This document shows positions 34,392 to 42,564 of a stretch of DNA of 64,000 nucleotides, one piece after another (position 1 is the first letter of the stretch; every line of letters begins with the position of its first letter). The notes beneath the pieces are model-generated. The model worked only from the letters and a program-made list of their open reading frames with translations. It was not told the origin of the DNA and did not search any database. Origin of the DNA: Phycicoccus endophyticus (GTDB lineage Bacteria > Actinomycetota > Actinomycetes > Actinomycetales > Dermatophilaceae); NCBI RefSeq assembly GCF_011326735.1, contig NZ_JAANCN010000006.1, positions 124,001-188,000 on the forward strand, read 5' to 3'. The position numbers and the translations under genes are program-made.

Positions 34392-34874
34392 ATGAAGGCA
34401 TGGGGCAAGGCCGCACGCGGAGCGGCCGTGGCCGCGGTGGTCGTCGCGGGCGGCGTCGTGGTGACGCAGGGGTCCGCGTCGGCGGGGATCATGCGGGACT
34501 GCGTCCTGTACGAGAAGAGCTTCGGCTACGGCTACACGTGCGAGGAGGAGGTGGTCGGCACGCCCGAGAAGGGTCGTACCCTGGCCGCCGCCTTGTTCAC
34601 CGGGCAGAACTTCACCGGCAAGCGGCTGCGGATCTGGAAGCTCGGCGGCGACTGCACCCGGCCCTACGACGGTGACGAGTTCGAGGCTCCACTCCCCGAC
34701 GGTGACTACGCGCCGTTCGCCTACAACGTCGAGTCGATCCGCACCTTCAACTACTGCGACGTGCAGCTGTCGGCGGGCAACCGGGACAGCAAGTGGATCG
34801 ACTACGCCCCGAACCTCAAGGACGGCTTCGCGATCAACTGGAACAACCGGGCGACGTACTTCTCCATCAGCTGA
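34392..34874 (+). CDS. Small secreted protein, crystallin/I36-inhibitor-like
   Basis: A 160-residue preprotein with a clear Sec signal (basic MKAWGKAARG, hydrophobic core, cleavage after SASA near 31). The mature part of about 129 residues has four cysteines (DCVLYE, YTCEEE, GDCTRP, NYCDVQ), suggesting two disulfides, and the motif LYEKSFGYGY...LFTGQNFTGKRLRIW. That motif resembles beta/gamma-crystallin folds such as peptidase-inhibitor family I36, but similarity is weak and function is not assigned. A strong GAGGGGG RBS is 5 nt upstream. Monocistronic; a hairpin separates it from the convergent GH172 gene. Confidence 0.78.
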   Translation: MKAWGKAARGAAVAAVVVAGGVVVTQGSASAGIMRDCVLYEKSFGYGYTCEEEVVGTPEKGRTLAAALFTGQNFTGKRLRIWKLGGDCTRPYDGDEFEAPLPDGDYAPFAYNVESIRTFNYCDVQLSAGNRDSKWIDYAPNLKDGFAINWNNRATYFSIS

Positions 34875-34891
34875 GGACACGCCGAAAGGTC

Positions 34892-34926
34892 GGCAGGCCG
34901 AACGAGGACCGCCCCCGCGGCCTGCC
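34892..34926. terminator. Bidirectional terminator-like hairpin
   Basis: GGCAGGCC (34892-34899) and GGCCTGCC (34919-34926) form a perfect 8-bp stem in the 63-nt gap between two convergent genes, so it can serve both. Confidence 0.55.
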
Positions 34927-34937
34927 CGTCCGGCACC

Positions 34938-36026
34938 TCAGCGGGGTGCCCGCTCAGCAGCCGGCGGCAGCGGCGGGAACGGGGCGGCGGGAGCGGTCTG
35001 GTACCAGTACGCGACCGAGGAGTAGTCGTCGACCCTCTCGAACAGGCCGTGGTCCCACGCACCGATCTGTTGCACGGTGACGCGCAGTCGGTCGTGGAAG
35101 TGGATGGGGTCGGGCACGTGCCACCGGTAGAGCGCGTGCATCGCGGGCGCGTGGGTCGCGAACGGTGAGGCCGCCGTACGGTCCCGGTCGACGAACTGGG
35201 GGTACCCGCACCACGGTGCGCTGTAGGTGAGGATCGCGGGCTCGGGATGGGCACGCAGCTCGTCCTGGAAAGCCCAGGCCCCTCCGGCGTAGTCCTCCAG
35301 ACCCGTCGAGCACAGGGTCGGCAGGTCCACGTCGTCATCGAGGAAGAACTTCACTTCCCCCTCCCCCCACCAGAACCGCTGGAGGGACGAGACGGCGATG
35401 AACGTGCCGAGGTAGGTGCCCGCGCCCCGGACGCCGTCGAGAATGACGTGGTCCTCGCCGGCCGCGGTCGTGCCGTTGGACCGGCGCCACTGGGCGTGGA
35501 AGGACATCGCCTGAGGACCCACGTCATCACCGACGGTGTAGTCGACCTGGTAGAAGACGTGCTCGATCGGGCCGGGGTGCTCGCTCGTCAGCGTCATGCG
35601 GGCGTGCTCGCGGAAGGGCATCTGGAAGTACGCGTTCATCCCGCCGGTCGGCGCCACCACGACGAGGTCGGACGTGACGAGGGCACGGTCGGCGAACCCG
35701 TTGCAGAAGAAGTCACCCAGAGGCACCTCGACGGCCGGGGCGTCGGCGCCGTCCCAGTAGACCCGCAGGACGAGGTCGCGCAGCACGAAGGGACCGGCGG
35801 CCGTGCGGTCGGGCACGGTGACCCATACGTGCCGGATGACCCCTGGCCCGTCGATGTCAGCCAGGGTGATGGTCTCCCCGGCGGCCAGGGGCAGGGCCGG
35901 CGATCCCTTGCGCCCGGGACCCAGCGGCGAGGGCGCCGAGGCGCCGGCACCCTCTCCGCCGGTCGGGTTCTCGGCGTTCGCGGATCGGCTACGGACGGTT
36001 GGCGGGCGTTCCCACAGGGAGGTCAT
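34938..36026 (-). CDS. DUF2961 glycoside hydrolase (GH172-like)
   Basis: A 362-residue protein without signal peptide, thus cytoplasmic. It shows the DUF2961 pattern: NPTGG near 20-24, GPGVIRHVWVTVPD near 60-73, PLGDFFCNG near 102-110, PTGGMNAYFQMPF near 126-138, FWWGEGEVKFFLDDD near 218-232 and STGLEDYAGGAW near 240-251. Acidic residues near 222-224 and 244 are candidates for the catalytic pair. Characterised GH172 enzymes act on alpha-D-fructofuranosides, difructose anhydrides or D-arabinofuranosides. As the last gene of a LacI-ABC importer operon, it probably hydrolyses the imported oligosaccharide inside the cell. Confidence 0.85.
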   Translation of the reverse strand: MTSLWERPPTVRSRSANAENPTGGEGAGASAPSPLGPGRKGSPALPLAAGETITLADIDGPGVIRHVWVTVPDRTAAGPFVLRDLVLRVYWDGADAPAVEVPLGDFFCNGFADRALVTSDLVVVAPTGGMNAYFQMPFREHARMTLTSEHPGPIEHVFYQVDYTVGDDVGPQAMSFHAQWRRSNGTTAAGEDHVILDGVRGAGTYLGTFIAVSSLQRFWWGEGEVKFFLDDDVDLPTLCSTGLEDYAGGAWAFQDELRAHPEPAILTYSAPWCGYPQFVDRDRTAASPFATHAPAMHALYRWHVPDPIHFHDRLRVTVQQIGAWDHGLFERVDDYSSVAYWYQTAPAAPFPPLPPAAERAPR

Positions 36027-36105
36027 GGCGAGTCCTCGAGAGGTCGGGGTGTGGTCGGACTGTCGGCGTGGCCGGGCACGGAACGGCTCAGTCGCCGCGG
36101 GTCGG

Positions 36106-37011
36106 TCACTTGACCGCGCCTGCGGTGACGCCCCGGCTCAGGGTGCGCTGGAAGATGACGAAGAACACGAGCGTCGGCAGCAGCGACAGGAGCGATCCGG
36201 CGTTGAGCACCGTGATGTCGATCGAGTACTGGCCCCGCAGCGTCGACAGGGCGATCGGCACGGTCTGGCTGGCTGGGTCGCTGAGCAGGACGAGGGGGAT
36301 GTAGAACTCGTTCCACGTCCAGATGAAGAAGAACACGACGAGCACGCCCATGGTGGGGCGGAGCAGCGGGGCGACGATGCGCACGAGGATCTGCCGCCGG
36401 TTGGCACCGTCCAGCCGTGCCGCCTCGAGCAACTCGACGGGGACGGTCGCCATGACGCTCGAGAGCAGGTACGTGGCGAACGCGCCTTGGAGCACGGAGA
36501 AGACGATGATGACCGACCAGACGGTGTTGAGCGTCCCGGTTGCCTGAGCGCCGTAGAACAGGGGGTAGATGAGGGCCTCCTGCGGAAGCATCGTCGCCAG
36601 CAGGAGGACGGCGAGGAGGCCCCCACCGCCACGCACCCGGCCGACGCCGATCGAGTACGCCGCCAACAGCCCGAGCACGACACCGACCACGGCGACGACG
36701 CTGCTGATGAGGATGGAGTTCCACAGGGCCACGGGGTAGTCGACCCGGCCGAGGTACCCGCGGACCGACTCCAACGTCCAGGCCTCGGGCCAGGACAGCG
36801 GTCCGTGGGTGCTGTAGTCCGTACCGCTCCGGAAGGCGTTGACGACCAGGAGCAGGAAGGGGAGTGCCGTGGCCAGTGCCATGAGTCCGACGACGGCCAG
36901 CACCCCCCAGCGCGTGAGCTGCTCACGCGGGGTCCGCCGGCGCCTGCGCTTCTCGGCAGGGCGCACCGGGCGGCTCCTGGAGAGAGCCGTGTCTGACGGG
37001 ATGCTCATCAT
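36106..37011 (-). CDS. Carbohydrate ABC permease (MalG/CUT1 type)
   Basis: A 301-residue, six-TM permease with the EAA loop EAARLDGANRRQILVRIVAPLLRP near 195-218 and the C-terminal LSRGVTAGAVK typical of MalG-type proteins. ATG 37011 overlaps the MalF stop (ATGA) with AGGAGG one base upstream; ATG 37008 is an equally possible start. Works with the MalF partner and an ATPase that is not in this operon (a shared MsiK-like ATPase is usual in actinobacteria). Confidence 0.92.
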   Translation of the reverse strand: MMSIPSDTALSRSRPVRPAEKRRRRRTPREQLTRWGVLAVVGLMALATALPFLLLVVNAFRSGTDYSTHGPLSWPEAWTLESVRGYLGRVDYPVALWNSILISSVVAVVGVVLGLLAAYSIGVGRVRGGGGLLAVLLLATMLPQEALIYPLFYGAQATGTLNTVWSVIIVFSVLQGAFATYLLSSVMATVPVELLEAARLDGANRRQILVRIVAPLLRPTMGVLVVFFFIWTWNEFYIPLVLLSDPASQTVPIALSTLRGQYSIDITVLNAGSLLSLLPTLVFFVIFQRTLSRGVTAGAVK

Positions 37012-37952
37012 GCCTCCTGACGGTCCGCGCGGCGCTGCCAGACGAGCAGGAGGCTGGCCGCGGCGAAGATGATGACGGACATGACGGTCGAGATGGTGGA
37101 GCCGTAGCCGACGCGGGAGAGCTCGAAGAAGTTGCGGTAGCTGTAGTACGAGGGCACGACGGTCGAGTTCTCCGGTCCTCCGGCAGTGAGAATGAGGATT
37201 GGAGCAAAGACCTTGAGCGAGTTGACCGTTGCCGTGAGGACGACGACGAACACCTCGGGCCGGATCTGGGGGACGGTGATGTGGCGGAACCGGCTGAGCC
37301 AGCCGGCGCCGTCGAGCTCGGCGGCCTCGTAGAGCTCCGGGTCGACCCGCTGCAGCGCCGCCATGAAGATGACGACCGGGTAGCCGATCTGGAGCCAGAT
37401 GAGCATGAGCATCACGGAGTAGAGCGCGACATCGGGGTCGCCGAGCCAGTCGGGTGTCCGGTCCAGGCCGAGGAGCTGCAGGCCGACGGTGAGCACTCCT
37501 TCCCGGGAGTCCAGCACCCACGCCCAGATGAACCCGGCCACGGCGATGGGCACGATCTGGGGCAGGTAGAAGGTCGCTCTGAGCACAGCTGCGGTCCGGG
37601 CCCCGAACTGCTTGCCCAGGTAGTCGAAGAGAACCGAGGCCAGGAGCAGCCCGACGAGCGTGGGGACGACGACGACGGCGACGATCATGTAGAGCGAGTT
37701 GCCGAGGGAGGTCCAGAACTCGTGGTCGGTCGCCAAGGTGCGGTAGTTGTCCAGGCCGGTCCAGGACATCGGTGCCTGGCCACCTCGCCACCGGTGCAGG
37801 CTGACCCAGACGTTGGCGACGAACGGCACCGCGACGACTGCAGTGAAGCCGACGAGCATGGGGGCGAGGTAGAGCCAGTAGCTGCCGCCGCGTGCTCCTC
37901 GGCGGTGCTGTCCTCGGGGGACGCGCTGCGTCGACATCTGCGGTGTGGTCAT
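37008..37952 (-). CDS. Carbohydrate ABC permease (MalF/CUT1 type)
   Basis: A 314-residue, six-TM permease: YWLYLAPMLVGFTAVVAVPF at the first helix, and the EAA loop EAAELDGAGWLSRFRHITVPQ near 220-240. AAGGAG lies 6 nt before the ATG. It is 64 nt downstream of the receptor gene and coupled to the MalG gene by ATGA. Confidence 0.92.
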   Translation of the reverse strand: MTTPQMSTQRVPRGQHRRGARGGSYWLYLAPMLVGFTAVVAVPFVANVWVSLHRWRGGQAPMSWTGLDNYRTLATDHEFWTSLGNSLYMIVAVVVVPTLVGLLLASVLFDYLGKQFGARTAAVLRATFYLPQIVPIAVAGFIWAWVLDSREGVLTVGLQLLGLDRTPDWLGDPDVALYSVMLMLIWLQIGYPVVIFMAALQRVDPELYEAAELDGAGWLSRFRHITVPQIRPEVFVVVLTATVNSLKVFAPILILTAGGPENSTVVPSYYSYRNFFELSRVGYGSTISTVMSVIIFAAASLLLVWQRRADRQEA

Positions 37953-38016
37953 GCGGGTCTCCTTGGCCCTGGCCGTCGCGACCGCCCGGGCCCGCGGGGG
38001 CCCGGGCGGTGGCGGC

Positions 38017-39336
38017 TCACGGAACCTGGCTCTCCTTGCCCTCGTCGTAGAAGGCCTGCAGCTTCTCCAGGTACTCGGAGGCGTTCTCGTTCTGGTTCGA
38101 CATCGCCTGCATGTTGCTCTGGATGAAGTCCAGGAAGCCGGGAACCGGGTAGTCGGGGTAGTAGGAGATCGCGTCCTGGTCGACGAGCTCGTTGAACCGC
38201 TCGCTGAGCGCCCGGACGCGCTCGTCGTCGATCTGGGAAGGGTCGCCGGCAAGGGGCAGGCCGCCGTTCTTCCCGATGACGTTCTGGACCTCGGGGCTCA
38301 AGGTCGTCTCGATCCAGTCGTAGGCGAGGTCCTTGTTGTCAGACTTCGCCGGGACGCCCCACAGGTGGCCGGAGGAGCCCATGACGAGGTTGGCCCCGGG
38401 CATGGTGAACGTGCCCCAGTCGAAGCTGGCGTCCTTGGTGATCCGGGCGAACTCACCGTTGTTCCAGATGAGCATCGCCGTGTTGCCCCGCAGGAAGTTG
38501 ACGGTGGCCTGCTCGTAGGAGAGGCCTCCGAGGTTCTTGCCGACGTATCCCTTGTCGATCCACTGGGCGAACGTCTCGGTGCCCTCGGCCCAGGGATCCG
38601 CGGAGAAGTCGACGTCGTCGCGCAGGAACATGAAGTCGTCGATCTGGTCGCGGTCCGCGAGTGCGGAGACGAGTGAGTACCAGACCCACATCTGGTTGAA
38701 GCCCTGGCTCGTCGACGCCGAGCTCGAGATGGGCGTGACGCCTTGGGCGAGGAGCTTGTCCATCATCGCCTCGAAGCCGTCGAGGTCCGTGGGGATCTCG
38801 GTGATGCCGGCCTTCTCGAAGACGTCCTTGTTGTAGTAGAACATCACGTACTCACCGAAGTTGGGGATGCCGTACCACTCACCCTCGCCGGCGTTCCCGT
38901 TCTCGTCGTAGCGGGCGAAGGCGGCCATGGGGCCGGTGACCTTCTCGTCCCAGCCCCGCTCGCTGACCTCGTCGGTCAGGGGCTCGAGCAGACCCTGGGC
39001 GGCGAGCTGGCCCCCGTCGGCGTTTCCCTTGTTGAACTCGATCACGTCCGGGACGTCGTTGCCGGCCAGGAGGATCTTGGCGTTCTGGCGGACGGCGTCG
39101 AAGCTCGTCTGCTGGAAGTCCACCGTCACATCGGGGTGGTCCTCCTTGAAGATCTCCACAGCCTTGGCCCAGCCCTGGCCCTGAGCAGTCGTGGGGTCCT
39201 CGTACTGGACGATCGTGAAGGTGTCGCCGGAGTTGTCGCCCGCCTCGGAGTCCCCGCCACACGCGGCAAGAAACCCGCTGAGGCCGAGGACGGTGACGGC
39301 GACGACCCCGGTGCGGAGGCGTCGTGTCGATCTCAT
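38017..39336 (-). CDS. Carbohydrate ABC substrate-binding lipoprotein (CUT1 type)
   Basis: A 439-residue receptor. Lipobox LAAC near 22-25 after an RR-containing signal, short acidic linker, then the type II sugar-binding fold (AKAVEIFKEDHPDVTVDFQQ, VPDVIEFNKGNADGGQLAAQG, GEYVMFYYNKDVFEKAG, NFLRGNTAMLIWNNGEF). It is coupled to the LacI gene by an ATGA overlap, so regulator and receptor are made together. The ligand is probably a di- or oligosaccharide that the GH172 enzyme cleaves. Confidence 0.93.
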   Translation of the reverse strand: MRSTRRLRTGVVAVTVLGLSGFLAACGGDSEAGDNSGDTFTIVQYEDPTTAQGQGWAKAVEIFKEDHPDVTVDFQQTSFDAVRQNAKILLAGNDVPDVIEFNKGNADGGQLAAQGLLEPLTDEVSERGWDEKVTGPMAAFARYDENGNAGEGEWYGIPNFGEYVMFYYNKDVFEKAGITEIPTDLDGFEAMMDKLLAQGVTPISSSASTSQGFNQMWVWYSLVSALADRDQIDDFMFLRDDVDFSADPWAEGTETFAQWIDKGYVGKNLGGLSYEQATVNFLRGNTAMLIWNNGEFARITKDASFDWGTFTMPGANLVMGSSGHLWGVPAKSDNKDLAYDWIETTLSPEVQNVIGKNGGLPLAGDPSQIDDERVRALSERFNELVDQDAISYYPDYPVPGFLDFIQSNMQAMSNQNENASEYLEKLQAFYDEGKESQVP

Positions 39337-40391
39337 GGTGCTGTCCTTTCGATGGGTGCGCTGGGGTCGGCGGCAGGGGGCGCAACGGTTGAGCGCTCCA
39401 CGAGGCCGCACGGGATGCGTTCGACGACGGGTGCGTCGTCGGTCTCGCCCCTGATCCGGGCGATGACCCGGCGTGCCGCCCATTCGCCCATGGCGTCATG
39501 GGGCAGCTGGACCGTGGTCAGGCCGGGGATCATCGCGTCGGCGACGTACTGCTGGTTGTCGAAGCCGACGAGGGAGAGGTCTTCCGGGATCCGCAGCCCG
39601 TGGTGTGACGCCACCTGCGAGACAGTGAGGGCGATCTGGTCCGAGAAGCAGAAGATCGCGGTCGGGCGGGTCGGCCGGGTCAGGAGTGCCTCGGCGGCGG
39701 GCACCGCCGACCGGCTGGAGGGGTCGGGCGCCTCCACCTGCAGGTCGGGGTCGGGCTGGATCCCCGCGCCGCGCAGCGCGTTCTCGTACCCGGCTCGGCG
39801 CAGCCGCGCAGCGACGTACGTGTCCCCGGCAACCCCGATCATCGCGATCCGCCGGTGGCCGGCGGCGATGAGGTGCTCGGTGGCGGCCGTTGCGCCCCCC
39901 ACCTCGTCGGGGACGACACCGTCGGCACTGTCGGGGTCGTCGGGCCAACCGTCGAGGACGACCGTCGGAACGCTGGCAGGAACCGGGGGGACGACGACCT
40001 CGCGGTGGAAGTCGGCGGCCACGACGAGCGCCTCGACGTCACGCTGGAGGAGAGACTGGGTGGCGGGCGTGTCGAGCCGACGGTCACCACCGGTGTCGAT
40101 GACGAGGAGGAGGAACCCCTCCTCCCACGCGGCGCGCTGGGCACCGGCCAGCATCGGCCCGGCAAAGGGGACCGTCGCCACGCGGTCGGCGAGCAGGCCG
40201 AGGGTGTGGCTGCGCTTCGTCTTCAGCCCCCGGGCGAGCAGGTTGGGAACGTACCCGAGTTCCTCTGCCCGGTCTCGGATCCGCTGGGCGACGGCGCTGT
40301 TGACCCGGCCCTGGTCCCGGTTGTTGAGGACGAGCGAGACGGTCGACACGGAGACACCGAGCTCGGCTGCGATGTCCTTCATCCTCACCAT
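39333..40391 (-). CDS. LacI-family regulator of the GH172 sugar operon
   Basis: A 352-residue repressor with HTH at about 4-50 (MKDIAAELGVSVSTVSLVLNN) and hinge near GLKTKRSHTLGLL, followed by the effector domain (IFCFSDQIALTVSQVASHHGLR, LVGFDNQQYVADAMIPGLTT). Start ATG 40391 has GAGGAG 7 nt upstream; two nearby ATGs (40412, 40382) are less well placed. First gene of the operon and therefore autoregulated through the two operators at 40422-40478. Confidence 0.93.
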   Translation of the reverse strand: MVRMKDIAAELGVSVSTVSLVLNNRDQGRVNSAVAQRIRDRAEELGYVPNLLARGLKTKRSHTLGLLADRVATVPFAGPMLAGAQRAAWEEGFLLLVIDTGGDRRLDTPATQSLLQRDVEALVVAADFHREVVVPPVPASVPTVVLDGWPDDPDSADGVVPDEVGGATAATEHLIAAGHRRIAMIGVAGDTYVAARLRRAGYENALRGAGIQPDPDLQVEAPDPSSRSAVPAAEALLTRPTRPTAIFCFSDQIALTVSQVASHHGLRIPEDLSLVGFDNQQYVADAMIPGLTTVQLPHDAMGEWAARRVIARIRGETDDAPVVERIPCGLVERSTVAPPAADPSAPIERTAP

Positions 40392-40421
40392 TGAGTGGCT
40401 CCTCGACCTCACCGCGATCGA

Positions 40422-40481
40422 CGTCGAACGATTGACGTGGACCTGGGAACGACCGTAGAAACGTCAAACGCGTTGACGCAA
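40422..40481 (-). promoter_or_regulatory. Promoter with two LacI-type operators
   Basis: On the minus strand TTGCGT (40481-40476) and TACGGT (40457-40452), 18 nt apart, form a good -35/-10 pair with start near 40445. Operator 1, CGTCAAACGCGTTGACG (40462-40478), fills the spacer. Operator 2, CGTCGAACGATTGACG (40422-40437), lies just after the start point. Both share CGTC....GACG symmetry and their centres are about 41 bp apart, close to four helical turns, which suits cooperative binding of LacI dimers. Confidence 0.65.
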
Positions 40482-40527
40482 GCACGCGGAGCAGGGCGTT
40501 CCGCCCACGGTCGGGGGGCCCCCTCCT

Positions 40528-40541
40528 CGCCCGTCAGGGCG
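40528..40541 (-). terminator. Small hairpin downstream of the antiporter gene
   Basis: CGCCC (40528-40532) and GGGCG (40537-40541) with a GTCA tetraloop, about 70 nt after the antiporter stop, in a GC-rich 218-nt gap. Weak evidence for termination. Confidence 0.3.
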
Positions 40542-40609
40542 GGTCCCGCGGTGGGCCACACTGCCCGCGCCACCGGGGTCGAGGGCAGCAGGCGTGCGCG
40601 AGAGCGGCC

Positions 40610-42328
40610 TCAGGACCGGTCGAGCCGGTGCTCGACGGTGTCGAGCATGGCCTCGACCCGCTTGTAGGTGTCGCTCGGGTACGCCCCGATGTCCCGTTCG
40701 GTGAGGAGGGCGTCGCGCATCGCGTCGAGGTAGCGGCGCTGGAGGATGAGCATCTGCTCGACGGCTCCGGGATGCTCGTCGAGGTGCCCGGCCCCGGCGA
40801 GCAGACGGGGCAGGACCTCCTCCCGCAGCCGGCTGGCCAGCGCCGGGTCGACCGGCTCACCGTCGATCGTCTGCTCCTCGACCGGGCCGACGGCGTCGAC
40901 GGCACTCTCGCCGACCTGGCGCAGCAGCGCCTGTACGGCATCCCGCCGCTCGACCCCGTCCGCCGAGCGGAAGTCCATCCGGGCGATGAGCCACGGCAGG
41001 GTCAGCCCGAACAGGACGAGGGTGACCAGGGCGACGAGGAAGGCGGCGAGGACGACGGTGGCGCGCTGGGGCGTGCCCTCGGGGATGGTCTGGGCGGCGG
41101 CGACGGTGACGACGCCGCGCATCCCGGCCCAGGCCAGGACGAGGTAGCCGCGTCCGGTGATCGGCTCGCGCTGCTCGAAGTCGACGTCGGCGCGACCGCG
41201 CGCGAGGCGTCGCCGGGCCCAGCCGAGCCGGGACGCCTCCCGCTCGTCGGCGGGCGGGGACATCGCGTCGAGCTTCTCCTCGAACGCGTCGTACCGGGCG
41301 CGTAGCGCCTCCCCTCGGTCACTGCCCCGGGCGGCGCGACCGGTGAGGGCCGGCCAGAGGAGGCCGACGAAGCGCAGGACGAGAAGGAGGGCGACGACGA
41401 CCACGACGAGCGCGCTGATCCGCCCGACGGTCGTCTCGTCGTGGGCGGCCTCGAGCAGCTGCGGGAGCTGGTAGCCCATGCCGAGGAAGACCGCGCTCTC
41501 GAGGACGAAGCTCGCCGTGGTCCACGTCGTCGCCTGGGTCTGGCGGTCGCGGGCGCTGAACCGCCGGCTGCCGAGGGTGCCGGTGACCAGGCCCGCGACG
41601 ACCACCGCGAGGACCCCGGAGACGCCCGCCTCCTCCGCGGGCACGAACGCGAGGAACGGGACGGCGAAGGAGATCGTCGTGTTGAGCACCGGGTCGTCGA
41701 GGCGCTGGCGCAGCAGCACCGTCAGCCACCCCACGGCGAGGCCGATGCCGACCGCGCCGGCGACGGCCCAGACGAAGTCGACCGCCGTCGACCAGACCGT
41801 CAGGCCGCCGGCGGCGGTGAGAGCGGCCGTGGCGGTGCGCAGCACGACGAGCGCGGAGGCGTCGTTGACCAGGCTCTCCCCCTCGAGCACGGTCATCAGC
41901 CGCGGCGGCAGCCCGAGGCGGCGGCCGATGGCGGTCGCGGCGACGGCGTCGGTCGGGCTGACCACGGCGCCGAGCGCCACGCCGAGGGCGAACGGGATGC
42001 CGGAGAAGAGCAGGTGCACGACGGCGCCGATGACCACGGCCGAGACCACGACCATGACGATGGACAGCCAGCCGATGAGCGAGACGTTGCGCCGCACGTC
42101 GAGCACCGGAAGGTTGACCGCCGAGGCGTACAGCAGCGCCGGGAGGACGCCGGCGAGCACCACCTCGGGCGAGATGTCCACCGTCGGGGCGCCCGGCAGG
42201 TAGCTCGCGCCGATCCCCAGGACGGCGAGGAGCAGCGGGGTCGCGATCCCCGTGCGGCGCGAGAACACCGACGCGGCGACCATGATGGCGAGCGCCGCAC
42301 CGACGACGAGCAGCAGCTGGTGGTTCAT
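40610..42328 (-). CDS. Na+/H+ antiporter, CPA1 family
   Basis: A 572-residue protein with about 12 TM helices (residues 1-415) and a hydrophilic C-terminal tail with a helical region (REEVLPRLLAGAGHLDEHPG...LQRRYLDAMRDALLTERDIG). The CPA1 core is clear: the PTDAVAATAIG motif near 137-147 and EGESLVNDASALVV near 160-173 carry the ion-binding Asp/Asn residues, and WAGMRGVVTVAAAQTIP is the second conserved block. It expels Na+ (or K+) for H+ and supports pH and salt tolerance. ATG with GAGGGG 1-6 nt upstream. Its 5' leader contains a strong hairpin. Confidence 0.93.
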   Translation of the reverse strand: MNHQLLLVVGAALAIMVAASVFSRRTGIATPLLLAVLGIGASYLPGAPTVDISPEVVLAGVLPALLYASAVNLPVLDVRRNVSLIGWLSIVMVVVSAVVIGAVVHLLFSGIPFALGVALGAVVSPTDAVAATAIGRRLGLPPRLMTVLEGESLVNDASALVVLRTATAALTAAGGLTVWSTAVDFVWAVAGAVGIGLAVGWLTVLLRQRLDDPVLNTTISFAVPFLAFVPAEEAGVSGVLAVVVAGLVTGTLGSRRFSARDRQTQATTWTTASFVLESAVFLGMGYQLPQLLEAAHDETTVGRISALVVVVVALLLVLRFVGLLWPALTGRAARGSDRGEALRARYDAFEEKLDAMSPPADEREASRLGWARRRLARGRADVDFEQREPITGRGYLVLAWAGMRGVVTVAAAQTIPEGTPQRATVVLAAFLVALVTLVLFGLTLPWLIARMDFRSADGVERRDAVQALLRQVGESAVDAVGPVEEQTIDGEPVDPALASRLREEVLPRLLAGAGHLDEHPGAVEQMLILQRRYLDAMRDALLTERDIGAYPSDTYKRVEAMLDTVEHRLDRS

Positions 42329-42360
42329 CCCCTCGCCCCTCGCGTCTCGAGGTCTTCCCT

Positions 42361-42407
42361 GGTCGGGCGGGCCTCTCCGCCCGACCATTCCGGACGTCGC
42401 GATCCTA
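42361..42407 (-). promoter_or_regulatory. -10 box and hairpin in the antiporter 5' leader
   Basis: TAGGAT on the minus strand (42407-42402) predicts transcription from about 42395. Directly inside the leader GGTCGGGCGG (42361-42370) and CCGCCCGACC (42377-42386) form a perfect 10-bp stem with a 6-nt loop, ending 32 nt before the antiporter ATG. The placement suggests an RNA structure affecting translation or early termination. Confidence 0.45.
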
Positions 42408-42515
42408 GGGCGGCGCGACGAGCAGCGCCCGGCCGCCGCTCGCTGCCGGGCTTCGGGGCCGTCCGGTACGCCGGTCGACCACGGGGCGCAGGGGTCTCGC
42501 GGTATGGTCGTGGGA

Positions 42516-42557
42516 GGACAAAATACTCTTGTCCAAGACGATCTCATCTCGTAGTAT
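42516..42557 (+). promoter_or_regulatory. Leaderless promoter with MarR-type operator
   Basis: TTGTCC (42529-42534), 17-nt spacer and TAGTAT (42552-42557) form a promoter whose start point is at 42564-42565, on the ATG of the MBL gene. GGACAA (42516-42521) and TTGTCC (42529-42534) are a perfect inverted repeat with 7-bp AT-rich spacer that overlaps the -35 box. The operon encodes a MarR protein, so autorepression at this site is likely. Confidence 0.65.
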
Positions 42558-42564
42558 CTCTTCC

